From Azorhizobium caulinodans ORS 571 (GTDB lineage Bacteria; Pseudomonadota; Alphaproteobacteria; Rhizobiales; Xanthobacteraceae): a DNA stretch of 64,000 bases. The first letter of the stretch is position 1; each line of letters opens with the position of its first letter. Location: the NCBI RefSeq assembly GCF_000010525.1, contig NC_009937.1, forward strand, positions 1,183,501 to 1,247,500, in the 5' to 3' direction. The position numbers were made by a program, and so were the translations under genes. Shown here piece after piece: positions 45,555-53,763 of the stretch. The notes beneath the pieces were generated by a model that had not been told where the DNA came from, searched no databases, and worked only from the letters and a program-made list of their open reading frames with translations.

Positions 45555-47078
45555 ATGCCGTCCCCGCACGTCTCCCAGCCGTCCCCCGAGGCCCCGCCCG
45601 CATCCCATGCCCGCAAGGGCGGCCCCCGCCGCCAGCCGGGCTACCGGGCCGTGGCGCTGATCGTGGCAAGCGCCATGTTCATGGAGCAACTGGACGCGAC
45701 GGTGCTCGCGACCGCCTTGCCGGCGATGGCGCGGGACTTCGGCGTGACGGCGCCGCACATGAGCATCGCGCTCACCTCCTACCTGCTCTCGCTCGCCGTC
45801 TTCATTCCCGCCAGCGGCTGGGCTGCGGACCGGTTCGGCTCGCGCACGGTGTTCCGCCTCGCCATCGCCGTCTTCACCATCGGCTCGCTTCTGTGCGCGC
45901 AGTCCCAGAGCCTCGCCTTCCTCGTCTTCGCCCGCCTGTTGCAGGGCATGGGCGGGGCGATGATGATCCCGGTCGGCCGCCTCGTGCTGCTGCGCTCCAC
46001 CACCAAGGCGGACCTCGTCTCGGCCATGAGCTGGCTGCTGGTGCCGGCGATGATCGGCCCGATGGTCGGTCCGCCGCTCGGCGGCTTCCTCGTCACCTTC
46101 CTCGACTGGCGCTGGATCTTCTACATCAACCTGCCCATCGGCGTGCTGGGGCTGGTGCTGGTCAGCATCTTCATCGCCGACAGCCGGGCCGAGAAGCCGG
46201 ACCGCTTCGATGGCCTCGGCCTCGTTCTCTCGGGTGCGTCGCTGGGCGGCCTGCTGTTCGCCTTCGAGCTGTCGAGCCGGGGCGAGGGGGATGCCCGCAT
46301 CACCTTCGGCCTGATGGTGATGGGCGTCCTGAGTGGCCTTGCGTATCTCCGTCACGCCCGCAAGCTCTCGGCGGCGGGTGGCCATCCGATCCTCGATCTG
46401 TCGCTGATGAACATCGAGACGTTCCGCCTCTCGGTGATCGCCGGCAACATCACCCGCATCACCCAGGGCGCCCAGCCCTTCCTGATCCCGCTCATGCTCC
46501 AGCTCGGCTTCGGCATGACGGCGGCGGAGGCGGGCATGATCTCGCTCTCCACAGCCGTCGGCTCGCTGCTGATGAAGGGCGTGGCGCCGAAGGTGCTGCG
46601 CCGCTACGGCTTCCGCAACACGTTGCTCGTCAACGGCATCATCTGCACCGGCACCTATGCGGTCTGCGCCCTCATGCGCCCCGACTGGCCCCACTGGTCC
46701 ATCTACGTGCTGCTGACCGCCGCCGGCTTCTTCATGTCGCTCCAGTTCACCGCCTACAATACGGTCGCCTATGACGAGGTGCCGGCGGCGCGCATGAGCG
46801 CGGCCGCCAGCTTCTACAGCACCTTCCAGCAGCTCATGCTCTCCATGGGCATCTGCGTCGCCGGCTTCGCGCTCGCCACCTCCATGGCCGCCAACGGCCG
46901 TTCCGTGGCCGGCTTGGCGGATTTCTCAGTGGCCTTCGTCACCGTCACCACCATCGCCATGGCGGCGACCTTCTGGAACGCGCGCCTGCCCCATGATGCG
47001 GGTGCCGACATTTCCGGCCACCGCCGCCGGCGGAGCTTGGCTGCCGCCGTCAACGAGGCGACGGACGCCCCGGACTGA
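45555..47078 (+). CDS. MFS transporter, DHA2 (EmrB/QacA-like) family
   Basis: A 507-residue drug:H+ antiporter with about 13-14 hydrophobic segments. Typical features are MFMEQLDATVLATALPAMA in TM1, GWAADRFGSRTVF (motif A), and the antiporter motif C region IGPMVGPPLGGFLV. No HlyD partner is adjacent. Substrate unknown. ATG 45555 chosen; an in-frame TTG lies five codons upstream. It is convergent with the zigA-like gene across a terminator. Confidence 0.88.
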   Translation: MPSPHVSQPSPEAPPASHARKGGPRRQPGYRAVALIVASAMFMEQLDATVLATALPAMARDFGVTAPHMSIALTSYLLSLAVFIPASGWAADRFGSRTVFRLAIAVFTIGSLLCAQSQSLAFLVFARLLQGMGGAMMIPVGRLVLLRSTTKADLVSAMSWLLVPAMIGPMVGPPLGGFLVTFLDWRWIFYINLPIGVLGLVLVSIFIADSRAEKPDRFDGLGLVLSGASLGGLLFAFELSSRGEGDARITFGLMVMGVLSGLAYLRHARKLSAAGGHPILDLSLMNIETFRLSVIAGNITRITQGAQPFLIPLMLQLGFGMTAAEAGMISLSTAVGSLLMKGVAPKVLRRYGFRNTLLVNGIICTGTYAVCALMRPDWPHWSIYVLLTAAGFFMSLQFTAYNTVAYDEVPAARMSAAASFYSTFQQLMLSMGICVAGFALATSMAANGRSVAGLADFSVAFVTVTTIAMAATFWNARLPHDAGADISGHRRRRSLAAAVNEATDAPD

Positions 47079-47088
47079 GGGACATCAC

Positions 47089-47129
47089 ACCGGCGCCCGG
47101 CCGGGGGCGCGAAAAGGCCGGGCGCCGGT
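47089..47129. terminator. Bidirectional hairpin between MFS and zigA-like genes
   Basis: A perfect 14-bp inverted repeat, left arm ACCGGCGCCCGGCC, with a 13-base loop containing GAAAA. Located between convergent stops at 47078 and 47144. Stable but without a U-run. Confidence 0.65.
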
Positions 47130-47143
47130 TCCGGCCGCGCCGG

Positions 47144-48370
47144 TCAGGCGACGGCCGGCTGCCGGCTCCACGAGGGGAACGGGTCCGGCAGGTGAGACAA
47201 GGCGGCGAAGTCGAGCTGCGCCGGATCGGTGGGGCCCGTCAGGCAGTCATCCAGCGCCGCCCGGATGGCGGCTTCATCCAGGCCCATGCCGATGAACACC
47301 AGCTCCTGCCGCCGGTCGCCATAGAAGGGCGCCCAATAGCGCTTCAGTTCGGTGCGGAAGGCGGGGTCCTGCGGCCAGTGCTCCTTCGGCACGGCGGCCC
47401 ACCACAGGCCCAGCTTCTCGGTGCGGCAGAGCGAACCGGCAAGGCTCATCTCGCCCACATAGGCATCGCGGGTCGCCAGCCAGAACAGCCCCTTGGCGCG
47501 GATCAGGCCCGGCCAGGTGCGGCGCAGGAAGGCGGAGAACTTCTGCGGATGGAAGGGCCGGCGGGCGCGATAGACGAAGCTCGCGACGCCGTATTCCTCG
47601 GTCTCCGGCACATGGTCCGCAAAGCCGTTCAGCTCCTTGAACCACAGCGGATGGCGATGGGCGGCCTCGAAATCGAAGCGGCCGGTGTTCATCACCTCGG
47701 CGAGCGGCACCTGACTGTGGTTCGTCTCGAGGATGCGGGCGTCCGGGTTGAGCCCCTTGATGACGGCGCGGGCGAGCCGGAGCTTTTCCGGATCGGTGGC
47801 GCCGACCTTGTTCAGCACGATCACGTCGGCGAACTCGATCTGGTCCACCATCAGATCGACGATGGTCCGCTGGTCCTCTTCCCCGAGGCTCTCGCCCCGG
47901 TCGCGCAGGAAGTCGGTGGAGGCGTAGTCCTTCAGGAGGTTCGCCGCGTCCACCACCGTCACCATGGTGTCGAGGCGGGCGAGGTCGGAGAGGGAGAAGC
48001 CCTCCTCGTCCCGGAACTCGAAGGTCGCGGCCACCGGCAGCGGCTCGGCGATGCCGGTGCTCTCGATGACCAGCGCGTCGAAGCGGCCTTCGCGGGCGAG
48101 GCGGGTGACTTCCGCCAGCAGGTCGTCGCGCAGGGTGCAGCAGATGCAGCCGTTGGTCATCTCCACCAGCGTTTCCTGCGTGCGGGAAAGATCGCCGCCG
48201 CCGGCCCGGATCAGTTCCGCATCGATGTTCACTTCGGACATATCGTTGACGATCACCGCGACCCTCAGGCCCTCGCGGTTGGCGAGGACGTGGTTGAGCA
48301 GGGTGGTCTTCCCGGCGCCCAGAAAGCCTGAAAGCACGGTGACTGGCAGGCGATTGTCGGCGGTCGGCAT
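47144..48370 (-). CDS. CobW/ZigA family zinc-related GTPase
   Basis: A 408-residue G3E GTPase. Walker A is GFLGAGKTT (15-23), the metal-binding motif is NGCICCTL with CICC at 75-78, then ESTGIAEP and NKVG. The C-terminal CobW_C domain includes [12 protein letters not shown] and GLFWLATRD. ZigA/ZNG-type members act as zinc metallochaperones in zinc shortage. The ATG at 48370 has AAGGA upstream. The 19-base palindrome at 48385-48403 supports control by Zur. Confidence 0.88.
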   Translation of the reverse strand: MPTADNRLPVTVLSGFLGAGKTTLLNHVLANREGLRVAVIVNDMSEVNIDAELIRAGGGDLSRTQETLVEMTNGCICCTLRDDLLAEVTRLAREGRFDALVIESTGIAEPLPVAATFEFRDEEGFSLSDLARLDTMVTVVDAANLLKDYASTDFLRDRGESLGEEDQRTIVDLMVDQIEFADVIVLNKVGATDPEKLRLARAVIKGLNPDARILETNHSQVPLAEVMNTGRFDFEAAHRHPLWFKELNGFADHVPETEEYGVASFVYRARRPFHPQKFSAFLRRTWPGLIRAKGLFWLATRDAYVGEMSLAGSLCRTEKLGLWWAAVPKEHWPQDPAFRTELKRYWAPFYGDRRQELVFIGMGLDEAAIRAALDDCLTGPTDPAQLDFAALSHLPDPFPSWSRQPAVA

Positions 48371-48384
48371 GGGGCGGTCCTTTG

Positions 48385-48403
48385 AATGATACAATATATC
48401 ATT
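48385..48403 (-). promoter_or_regulatory. Candidate Zur box upstream of the zigA-like gene
   Basis: Perfect 7-bp arms AATGATA and TATCATT flank a five-base CAATA spacer, an AT-rich 19-base palindrome within 33 bases of the start codon. Size and GATA/TATC symmetry resemble alphaproteobacterial Zur sites, and ZigA-type genes are commonly zinc-repressed. Confidence 0.6.
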
Positions 48404-48553
48404 TCATGGCATGCCCGTCTTTTTGGCGCAAGTGCCGGACCGTTCGCCTGCCTGATGATGCCGTTCCGGAAAGGGTCCGCGTTGTCCGCGCAGCCGGATG
48501 GTGACGAAATGAACCTACGGTGAATGCAGCCGGACGCCGGGGAGGGGCGGATG

Positions 48554-48781
48554 ATGGCGATGTTTCAAGCGAGCCAGACGTTGATGGAGGCCGAGCACCA
48601 GTTCGACGACCGGACGGCCTATTGCACCCGGTGCGGTTGCCACTGGAACACCGCCTACCAGCTGCGCCGCGGCTGCATCACAGCGGAGAATGTTTCGGCG
48701 ATCTCGCACCTGCGCGCCCGGGCTCGGCTCGACGCGCTCCTGACCGCGCGCCGCATGCCCCGCCCGCCGAAGGGGGCATGA
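48554..48781 (+). CDS. Small zinc-ribbon-like protein, hypothetical
   Basis: A 75-residue protein beginning MAMFQASQTLMEAEHQF with a Cys motif YCTRCGCHWNTAYQLRRGC that looks like half of a zinc ribbon. No family is recognised. GGAGGGG lies six bases before the ATG at 48554. It sits between the zigA-like gene and the GTA leader, divergent from the former; whether it belongs to zinc homeostasis is unknown. Confidence 0.55.
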   Translation: MAMFQASQTLMEAEHQFDDRTAYCTRCGCHWNTAYQLRRGCITAENVSAISHLRARARLDALLTARRMPRPPKGA

Positions 48782-48879
48782 GGCGCGCAGGTCGGTGACC
48801 CCGCTTCGGTGCGGGATGGTTTTTCGAGTTTGAGGGATGTTCCAGGGCACCTATCTCCCCCCCCCGGGTGCCTTGGGAC

Positions 48880-48903
48880 GCCCTCTCCCCCACGGGAGAG
48901 GGC
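48880..48903. repeat. Palindromic intergenic element
   Basis: GCCCTCTCCC pairs with GGGAGAGGGC around a four-base loop. A related palindrome occurs at 56266-56289. The CCCTCTCCC/GGGAGAGGG pattern is a common dispersed palindrome in GC-rich proteobacterial genomes. Confidence 0.55.
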
Positions 48904-48932
48904 ATCAGTGGGCGCGCAACGCGCGGTCGCCG

Positions 48933-48966
48933 GGACCCCTGTCATGGTGGGACAGGACAGGGGTCC
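48933..48966. repeat. 11-bp inverted repeat
   Basis: GGACCCCTGTC pairs perfectly with GACAGGGGTCC around a 12-base loop, 29 bases after the previous palindrome. No U-tract follows. Function unknown. Confidence 0.5.
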
Positions 48967-49273
48967 AACGGCAGCGCGGGACGCACCCGGCACGCCGGAG
49001 GGAAACCGGCGGCAGGGAGGGGCCGAGTACCCAAGTGCAGTTCCCGAAGTTCAAGCTTCCGACGTTCGAAAGACCCGAGTTTCGTCTCCAAGTTCCAGAG
49101 TTCCGAAGTCCCCAAACGCCGGGTCCCGACCGGGCTCGGCCACCGGTACCAAGTCGCAAAGTCGTGTGTCCTCAAGTGTCAGTACCCAGTGCCAAGACCA
49201 GCGTTTGCGTTCGGTTCGAGTTCCTGAGGGTTCGTGAGTTTGGTCTCCCGACCGGAGTTTAGGAAAATATGCC

Positions 49274-49302
49274 TTGACAGCGTGCCGCTCATCAGGCATC
49301 TT
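49274..49302 (+). promoter_or_regulatory. Possible promoter of the GTA cluster
   Basis: TTGACA at 49274-49279 is followed after 17 bases by CATCTT (49297-49302), a poor -10 match that might need an activator. The inverted repeat ATGCCT/AGGCAT (49269-49274, 49294-49299) overlaps both elements. Confidence 0.35.
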
Positions 49303-49330
49303 TTCTCCATGCTCCGGAATTGTGACTTGA

Positions 49331-49367
49331 AAGGCGCCGCATCGCCCCCGCGGCGCCTTCCTTTTTT
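49331..49367 (+). terminator. Intrinsic terminator in the GTA leader
   Basis: AAGGCGCCGC pairs perfectly with GCGGCGCCTT across a nine-base loop and is followed by CCTTTTTT. A classical rho-independent terminator on the plus strand, 61 bases before the first GTA gene and about 30 bases after the possible promoter. Unless it serves the small gene 550 bases upstream, it would stop GTA transcription and so is a candidate target for antitermination by the GafZ-like protein. Confidence 0.8.
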
Positions 49368-49428
49368 CCGGCGTCCGCGGTGCCCCTTCGCACCCCGCGT
49401 GAACACGAACGCCCGGGATCTGCACCCA

Positions 49429-50004
49429 ATGACCGCTCCCGCCTCTCCCGCCGCCGTGGCCCGCGCCCGCGCCCTGCGCGGCGAGGGTCTCGAGCCCGCC
49501 GCCATCGCCGCCAAGACCGGCCTCTCGCTTCGCCAGCTCGGCTACTGGCTGCGCCCCGATGCCGGGACGCCCCGCCCGACCGCGCGCCGCGCCGGCAAGG
49601 GCCGCAAGCGCGCGGCGCGCAAGGCCGCCCGCCCGCCGAGCCCCGCCGCCCGCCTTCGGATGATGGGACGTCTCTGGACGGCTGCCGAGGCGCAGATGGC
49701 CGAGATCGAGGCCCGCCTCCAGCGGCTCGCCGAAGGGGAGGGGTCGGCCCGAGATGGCGTACAGGACGCCCGCGCGCTCGCCATTCTCGCCCGCGTCATG
49801 CGCGATCTCTCCGCCCTCGATGCCGCCGCCCGCAAGGCGCGTGCCGAGGCGGCGCCCCCGGCAGGAGCCGCGCCGCTCTCTCCCGAGGGGGCCGGCGCCT
49901 TCCGCGCCGAGCTCGCCCGCCGCCTTGCCGGCCTGTGCGACAGCGTGCAGCCGCCGGCCCCCGACACTCCGCCGGAGGGTACGGCACTGCTCTCCCAAGG
50001 GTAA
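49429..50004 (+). CDS. GTA small terminase-like protein (g1 position)
   Basis: A 191-residue basic protein. The N-terminal half has an HTH-like stretch GLEPAAIAAKTGLSLRQLGYWL (about 21-42 in parts) and then an Arg/Lys-rich segment; the second half is helical with WTAAEAQMAEIEARLQRLAEG. It occupies the place of orf g1 (TerS) in RcGTA, immediately before the large terminase. Its role would be to bind host DNA for headful packaging. ATG at 49429 is chosen; the frame upstream runs through the leader terminator and is not coding. Confidence 0.72.
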   Translation: MTAPASPAAVARARALRGEGLEPAAIAAKTGLSLRQLGYWLRPDAGTPRPTARRAGKGRKRAARKAARPPSPAARLRMMGRLWTAAEAQMAEIEARLQRLAEGEGSARDGVQDARALAILARVMRDLSALDAAARKARAEAAPPAGAAPLSPEGAGAFRAELARRLAGLCDSVQPPAPDTPPEGTALLSQG

Positions 50005-50123
50005 GCGGGCCGCCGCACCGTGGCGCCTGTCCCGAAACGGGACGGACGCGAACATCCACAGGACAAACCCCGTCCGAATCGCTGGCGCCCGCCTGTGCCG
50101 CATTCGTTCGCCGGAGGCGCCTC

Positions 50124-51494
50124 ATGTCGCTCGCCCTTCCCCCTCCCTCCGCCGCCGCTTTGCGTGCGGCCCTGGCGGCGGTGATGGCGGATGCGGGCGC
50201 GGCGCGGACGTTCCTCTCGGGCCTCGACGAGGCGGGCGCCGAACGCCTGCTCACCGATTGGGAGATCTGGGCGCGCCCCGACCAGTTGCCGCCGCCCGCC
50301 GCGTCCGGTGGCCGGCCCTGGACCACCTGGCTGGTGCTGGGCGGGCGGGGCGCCGGCAAGACGCGGGCGGGTGCCGAATGGGTGCGTGGACTGGCCCTCG
50401 GCCGGCCGCCTTTCGCGCCGGCCCCCGTGGGCCGCATCGCGCTGGTGGCCGAGACCATGGGCGATCTGCGGGAGGTGATGGTGGAGGGTGTGTCCGGCCT
50501 GCTCGCCGTCCATCCCGCCGCCGAACGGCCCCGCTGGGAGCCCACCCGCCGCCGCCTCGTCTGGCCCAATGGCGCGGTGGCGCAGGGCTTTTCCGCCGAG
50601 GACCCCGAAAGCCTGCGCGGGCCGCAATTCGAGGCCGCCTGGCTCGATGAACTCGCCAAGTGGCGGCGGGCCGAGGCGGTGTTCGACATGCTCCAGTTCG
50701 GCCTCCGGCTCGGCGCGCAGCCGCGCCAGATGGTGACGACGACGCCCCGCCCGAGCGCCCTGCTGCGCCGCCTCATGGCCGACCCGTCCACCGTCTTGAG
50801 CCGCGCAACCACGGCTCAGAACGCCTTTCACCTCGCGCCCGCTTTCCTCGACACGGTGCTGGCCCGCTATGGCGGCACGCGGCTCGGGCGGCAGGAACTG
50901 GAGGGCGAAATCATCGAGGACCGGCCCGACGCGCTCTGGACCCGTTCGGCCCTCGAGGCCGCCCGCGAGGCCGCGGCCCCGCCGCTCGCCCGCGTGGTGG
51001 TGGCCCTCGATCCGCCGGCCTCCTCGCGGGCCGGGGCGGACGCCTGCGGGATCATCGCCGCCGGCATCGACGGGGAGGGCCTTGTGCATGTCTTGGCGGA
51101 CGCCACCGCCGCCGGCCTGCGCCCCGCCCAATGGGCGGCGCGGGCCATCGACCTGTGGCGCACCCATGAGGCGGATGCGGTGGTGGCGGAGGTGAACCAG
51201 GGCGGCGAGATGGTGCGCAGCGTGCTCGCCGAGGTGGATGCCAGCGTGCCGGTGGTGAGCGTGCGCGCAACGCGCGGCAAGTATCTGCGCGCCGAGCCCG
51301 TCGCCGCTCTCTATGAGCAGGGGCGCGTGCGCCACGCCGGTGCCTTCCCGGCGCTGGAGGACGAGATGTGTGACTTCGGCCCGGAGGGCCTGTCCTCCGG
51401 CCGTTCGCCGGACCGGCTCGACGCCCTCGTCTGGGCCGTCACCCAGCTCGCCCTCGGCCCCCGCGCCCCGGCGCCGCGCGTGCGGCGGTTTTGA
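50124..51494 (+). CDS. GTA large terminase (g2)
   Basis: A 456-residue DNA-packaging motor. The ATPase part has Walker A GGRGAGKTRAG (73-83), a Walker B with Asp175-Glu176 in AAWLDELAKW, and the coupling segment MVTTTPRPS (about 203-211). The nuclease part begins at VVVALDPPASS (Asp296) and includes VVAEVNQGGEMVRS and the late DRLDALVWAV. All core residues seem present, so it could be active. GGAGG precedes the ATG at 50124. Downstream, a three-gene minus-strand cassette separates it from the portal gene. Confidence 0.93.
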   Translation: MSLALPPPSAAALRAALAAVMADAGAARTFLSGLDEAGAERLLTDWEIWARPDQLPPPAASGGRPWTTWLVLGGRGAGKTRAGAEWVRGLALGRPPFAPAPVGRIALVAETMGDLREVMVEGVSGLLAVHPAAERPRWEPTRRRLVWPNGAVAQGFSAEDPESLRGPQFEAAWLDELAKWRRAEAVFDMLQFGLRLGAQPRQMVTTTPRPSALLRRLMADPSTVLSRATTAQNAFHLAPAFLDTVLARYGGTRLGRQELEGEIIEDRPDALWTRSALEAAREAAAPPLARVVVALDPPASSRAGADACGIIAAGIDGEGLVHVLADATAAGLRPAQWAARAIDLWRTHEADAVVAEVNQGGEMVRSVLAEVDASVPVVSVRATRGKYLRAEPVAALYEQGRVRHAGAFPALEDEMCDFGPEGLSSGRSPDRLDALVWAVTQLALGPRAPAPRVRRF

Positions 51495-51512
51495 AGGCGC
51501 TCCCGCGCCGTT

Positions 51513-52364
51513 TCAGGCGGCGGCCAAAAGCGCCCGGAAGCCGAACAGCCGGGCGGCGGTGCCGCCGAGAACCTGCGGCAGCTCGGGGGCCGGGAAGACG
51601 CGGGCGAGGAGGGCCTTGAGGCCGGCGATGTCGGCTTCGCTTTCGTGCTGGGTATGCGGCCAGTCGCTGCCGATCATCAGGCGACCGGCGCCAAAGGCGG
51701 CGCGGGCCGCCTCGGCCAGCGGCAGCGGATCGCCGCCCCCGAGGCGGTAGGGCGCGGAGAGTTTCATGAAGAGGCGCGGCGTGCGCGCAGCCAGCAGCAT
51801 GAGGGCGGCCAAGCCGGGGTCATTCACGCCGAGGGCGGGGTCCGGCAGGCCGAAATGGTCCACCACCACCGCCGGCACGTCGCTTTCCAGCAACCCCGCC
51901 AGCAGGCGCGGATACCGCCGGGCCTGCGCCTGCACCTCGATCTGGAAACCGCAGCGGGCCGCCGCCGCGAGGAAGGCGCGCCAGACGGGATCGGCAAAAT
52001 CCGGGTCCGGCCGGCCGATCAGATTGAGCCGCACGCCGGCGATGCCTTGAGCCGCAAGCCCGCGCATCGCCCCTTCGGTGCAGTCCGGCGCCACCACGGC
52101 GATGCCGCGCAGATGGTCGGGATCGGCAGCGATCGCGGCCAGCAGATAGGAATTGTCCGTACCGAGGAAGCTCGGCTGCACCAGCACGCCGCCGGCAAAG
52201 CCGTTGGCCGCCCGCAGGGCCGCATAGGTCTCGGGCAGCGCGTCATAGGCCGGCACGTAGCGGGCGGCGGCAATGGTCGGCAGGTCGCGCCGGAAGATGT
52301 GGGCGTGGCTGTCGATGGCCATCAGGCCGGCGGAACGCCGCCGGCCGTCGAGGGGTTCGTTCAT
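51513..52364 (-). CDS. Amidohydrolase family 2 protein (metal-dependent hydrolase)
   Basis: A 283-residue TIM-barrel hydrolase. Metal-ligand motifs are DSHAHIF near the N-terminus, VVVDHFGLPDP mid-protein and IGSDWPHTQHE near the end. This is the style of 2-pyrone-4,6-dicarboxylate hydrolases and sugar-lactone hydrolases. Together with the adjacent MFS carrier and GntR regulator it should take up and hydrolyse a carboxylic lactone or similar compound. The cassette is on the strand opposite to the GTA genes that flank it. ATG at 52364. Confidence 0.85.
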   Translation of the reverse strand: MNEPLDGRRRSAGLMAIDSHAHIFRRDLPTIAAARYVPAYDALPETYAALRAANGFAGGVLVQPSFLGTDNSYLLAAIAADPDHLRGIAVVAPDCTEGAMRGLAAQGIAGVRLNLIGRPDPDFADPVWRAFLAAAARCGFQIEVQAQARRYPRLLAGLLESDVPAVVVDHFGLPDPALGVNDPGLAALMLLAARTPRLFMKLSAPYRLGGGDPLPLAEAARAAFGAGRLMIGSDWPHTQHESEADIAGLKALLARVFPAPELPQVLGGTAARLFGFRALLAAA

Positions 52365-52389
52365 GTTGCGGGACCGGATGCGCGGCGGC

Positions 52390-53676
52390 TCATTGCGCCG
52401 GGGCGGACGAGCGCACGCCCGCACCGGCCGGCGCGCCGGGCGCGTCCACCGCGTCGAGCTTCACCGCCTTGGTCTCGGGTAGCATGAGCACCGCCACCAC
52501 CACGAGGCCATAGGCCACCGCTGCATCGATGCCGATGGCGGCGCCGAGCGACATCTGCTCGGACAGATGGCCGACGAGGAAGGGGAAGATGGCGGAAACG
52601 ATGCGCCCGGCATTGTAGCAGAAGCCGACGCCGGTGCCGCGGATGCCGCCCGGATACAGCTCGGAGAACAGCGCGCCCATGCTGGCCGGAATGCCGGCCG
52701 AGCAGAAGCCCAGCGGGAAGCCGAGGATCAGCATGGCGGTGTCGCCGATGGGCAGGAACACATAGGCCAGCACGACGATGACGCAGGAGAGCGCGAACAG
52801 GCCCACCGTGCGCCGGCGGCCGATGCGGTCCAGCAGATGCGCGGCGGCGATGCAGCCGAAGAAGAAGGCGACGATGATGACCGCCAGATAGGCGCCGGTG
52901 CCCAGCGTGGAGAGATGGCGCTCGGTCTTGAGATACGTGGGCAGCCAGCTCGTCACCGCGTAATAGCCGCCGTGGGCGCCGGTGCCGAGCAGAAGGCCCA
53001 CCAGCGTGACGCGCAGCACGTCCGGCGAGAAGATGCCGAGCAGCGGCGTGCGCGCCTGCTGCGCCTTGGGCGCGCGGGCCGGCGAGGCCTCGGGCTCGGG
53101 CACATGGCGGCGCACGAAGATGACGAGGATCGCCGGGATGAGGCCGAGGCCGAACAGCAGGCGCCAGGCGATTTCCGGCGGCACGAAGGAATAGATGCTG
53201 GTCTGGATCAGCACCGAGGCGCCCCAGCCCACGGCCCAGGCGCTCTGCACGGTGCCCAGCGCCTTGCCGCGGTGGCTCGGGCGGATGGCCTCGCTCATGA
53301 GCGCGACACCGGCCGCCCATTCGCCGCCGAAGCCGAGGCCCTGCAAGGCTTTCAGCACGAGGAGCTGGTTGTAATCCTGCGCGAAGGCGGAGGCGAAGGT
53401 CGCGAGCGCGAACCACAGGATCATCACCTGCAGGGCGCGCACGCGGCCGATGCGGTCCGAAATGGCCCCGCCGACCCAGCCGCCCAGCGCCGAGGCGATG
53501 AGCGTCACGCTGGTGATCATGCCCGCATCGGCCTTGCTGATGTGCCAGAGGGCAAGCAGCGTCGGGATGACGAGGGAGAAGAGCTGGACGTCGAGCGCAT
53601 CGAGCGCCCAGCCGCCGAAGCAGGCCCAGAATGTCTTGCGCTCGGTGGCGTCGATCTCGCGGAACCAACTGAACAT
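52390..53676 (-). CDS. MFS transporter, metabolite:H+ symporter type
   Basis: A 428-residue 12-TM carrier. It opens FWACFGGWALDALDVQLFSLVIP, the style of the aromatic acid/sialic acid:H+ symporters, has motif A GGAISDRIGRVRALQ, GFGGEWAAGVALMSE, and the second-half motif AHLLDRIGRRRT. It probably imports the substrate of the neighbouring amidohydrolase. 25 bases separate the two genes. ATG 53676. Confidence 0.9.
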   Translation of the reverse strand: MFSWFREIDATERKTFWACFGGWALDALDVQLFSLVIPTLLALWHISKADAGMITSVTLIASALGGWVGGAISDRIGRVRALQVMILWFALATFASAFAQDYNQLLVLKALQGLGFGGEWAAGVALMSEAIRPSHRGKALGTVQSAWAVGWGASVLIQTSIYSFVPPEIAWRLLFGLGLIPAILVIFVRRHVPEPEASPARAPKAQQARTPLLGIFSPDVLRVTLVGLLLGTGAHGGYYAVTSWLPTYLKTERHLSTLGTGAYLAVIIVAFFFGCIAAAHLLDRIGRRRTVGLFALSCVIVVLAYVFLPIGDTAMLILGFPLGFCSAGIPASMGALFSELYPGGIRGTGVGFCYNAGRIVSAIFPFLVGHLSEQMSLGAAIGIDAAVAYGLVVVAVLMLPETKAVKLDAVDAPGAPAGAGVRSSAPAQ

Positions 53677-53763
53677 GGGTGTCCTCCGGCAGGCCCGCGC
53701 GGCTCTTGCGGCCGGCTGGCGCCTTGCGTGAACGGTTGCGAACGAAAATGAGCGGCGGACCGC

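Larger units (their letters stand above)
48782..49428. other. Long intergenic leader before the GTA cluster
   Basis: These 647 bases have no supported gene; several overlapping open frames here differ in composition from neighbouring genes. Contents in order: two perfect hairpins (48880-48903 and 48933-48966), an AT-richer stretch 49036-49260 in which AAGTTC, AGTTCC and GAGTTC recur many times, a TTGACA element (49274-49279), and a strong terminator (49331-49367) before the first GTA gene. Confidence 0.55.

Noticed and set aside
48837-49262. Several overlapping open frames in the GTA leader
   Set aside because: Three or more frames are open together because stops are rare; products are Ser/Arg/Pro-rich without similarity or good start sites.
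49051-50103. Minus-strand frame covering the GTA leader and small terminase
   Set aside because: Overlaps the leader terminator and a terminase-position gene; low-complexity residues and no ribosome site.
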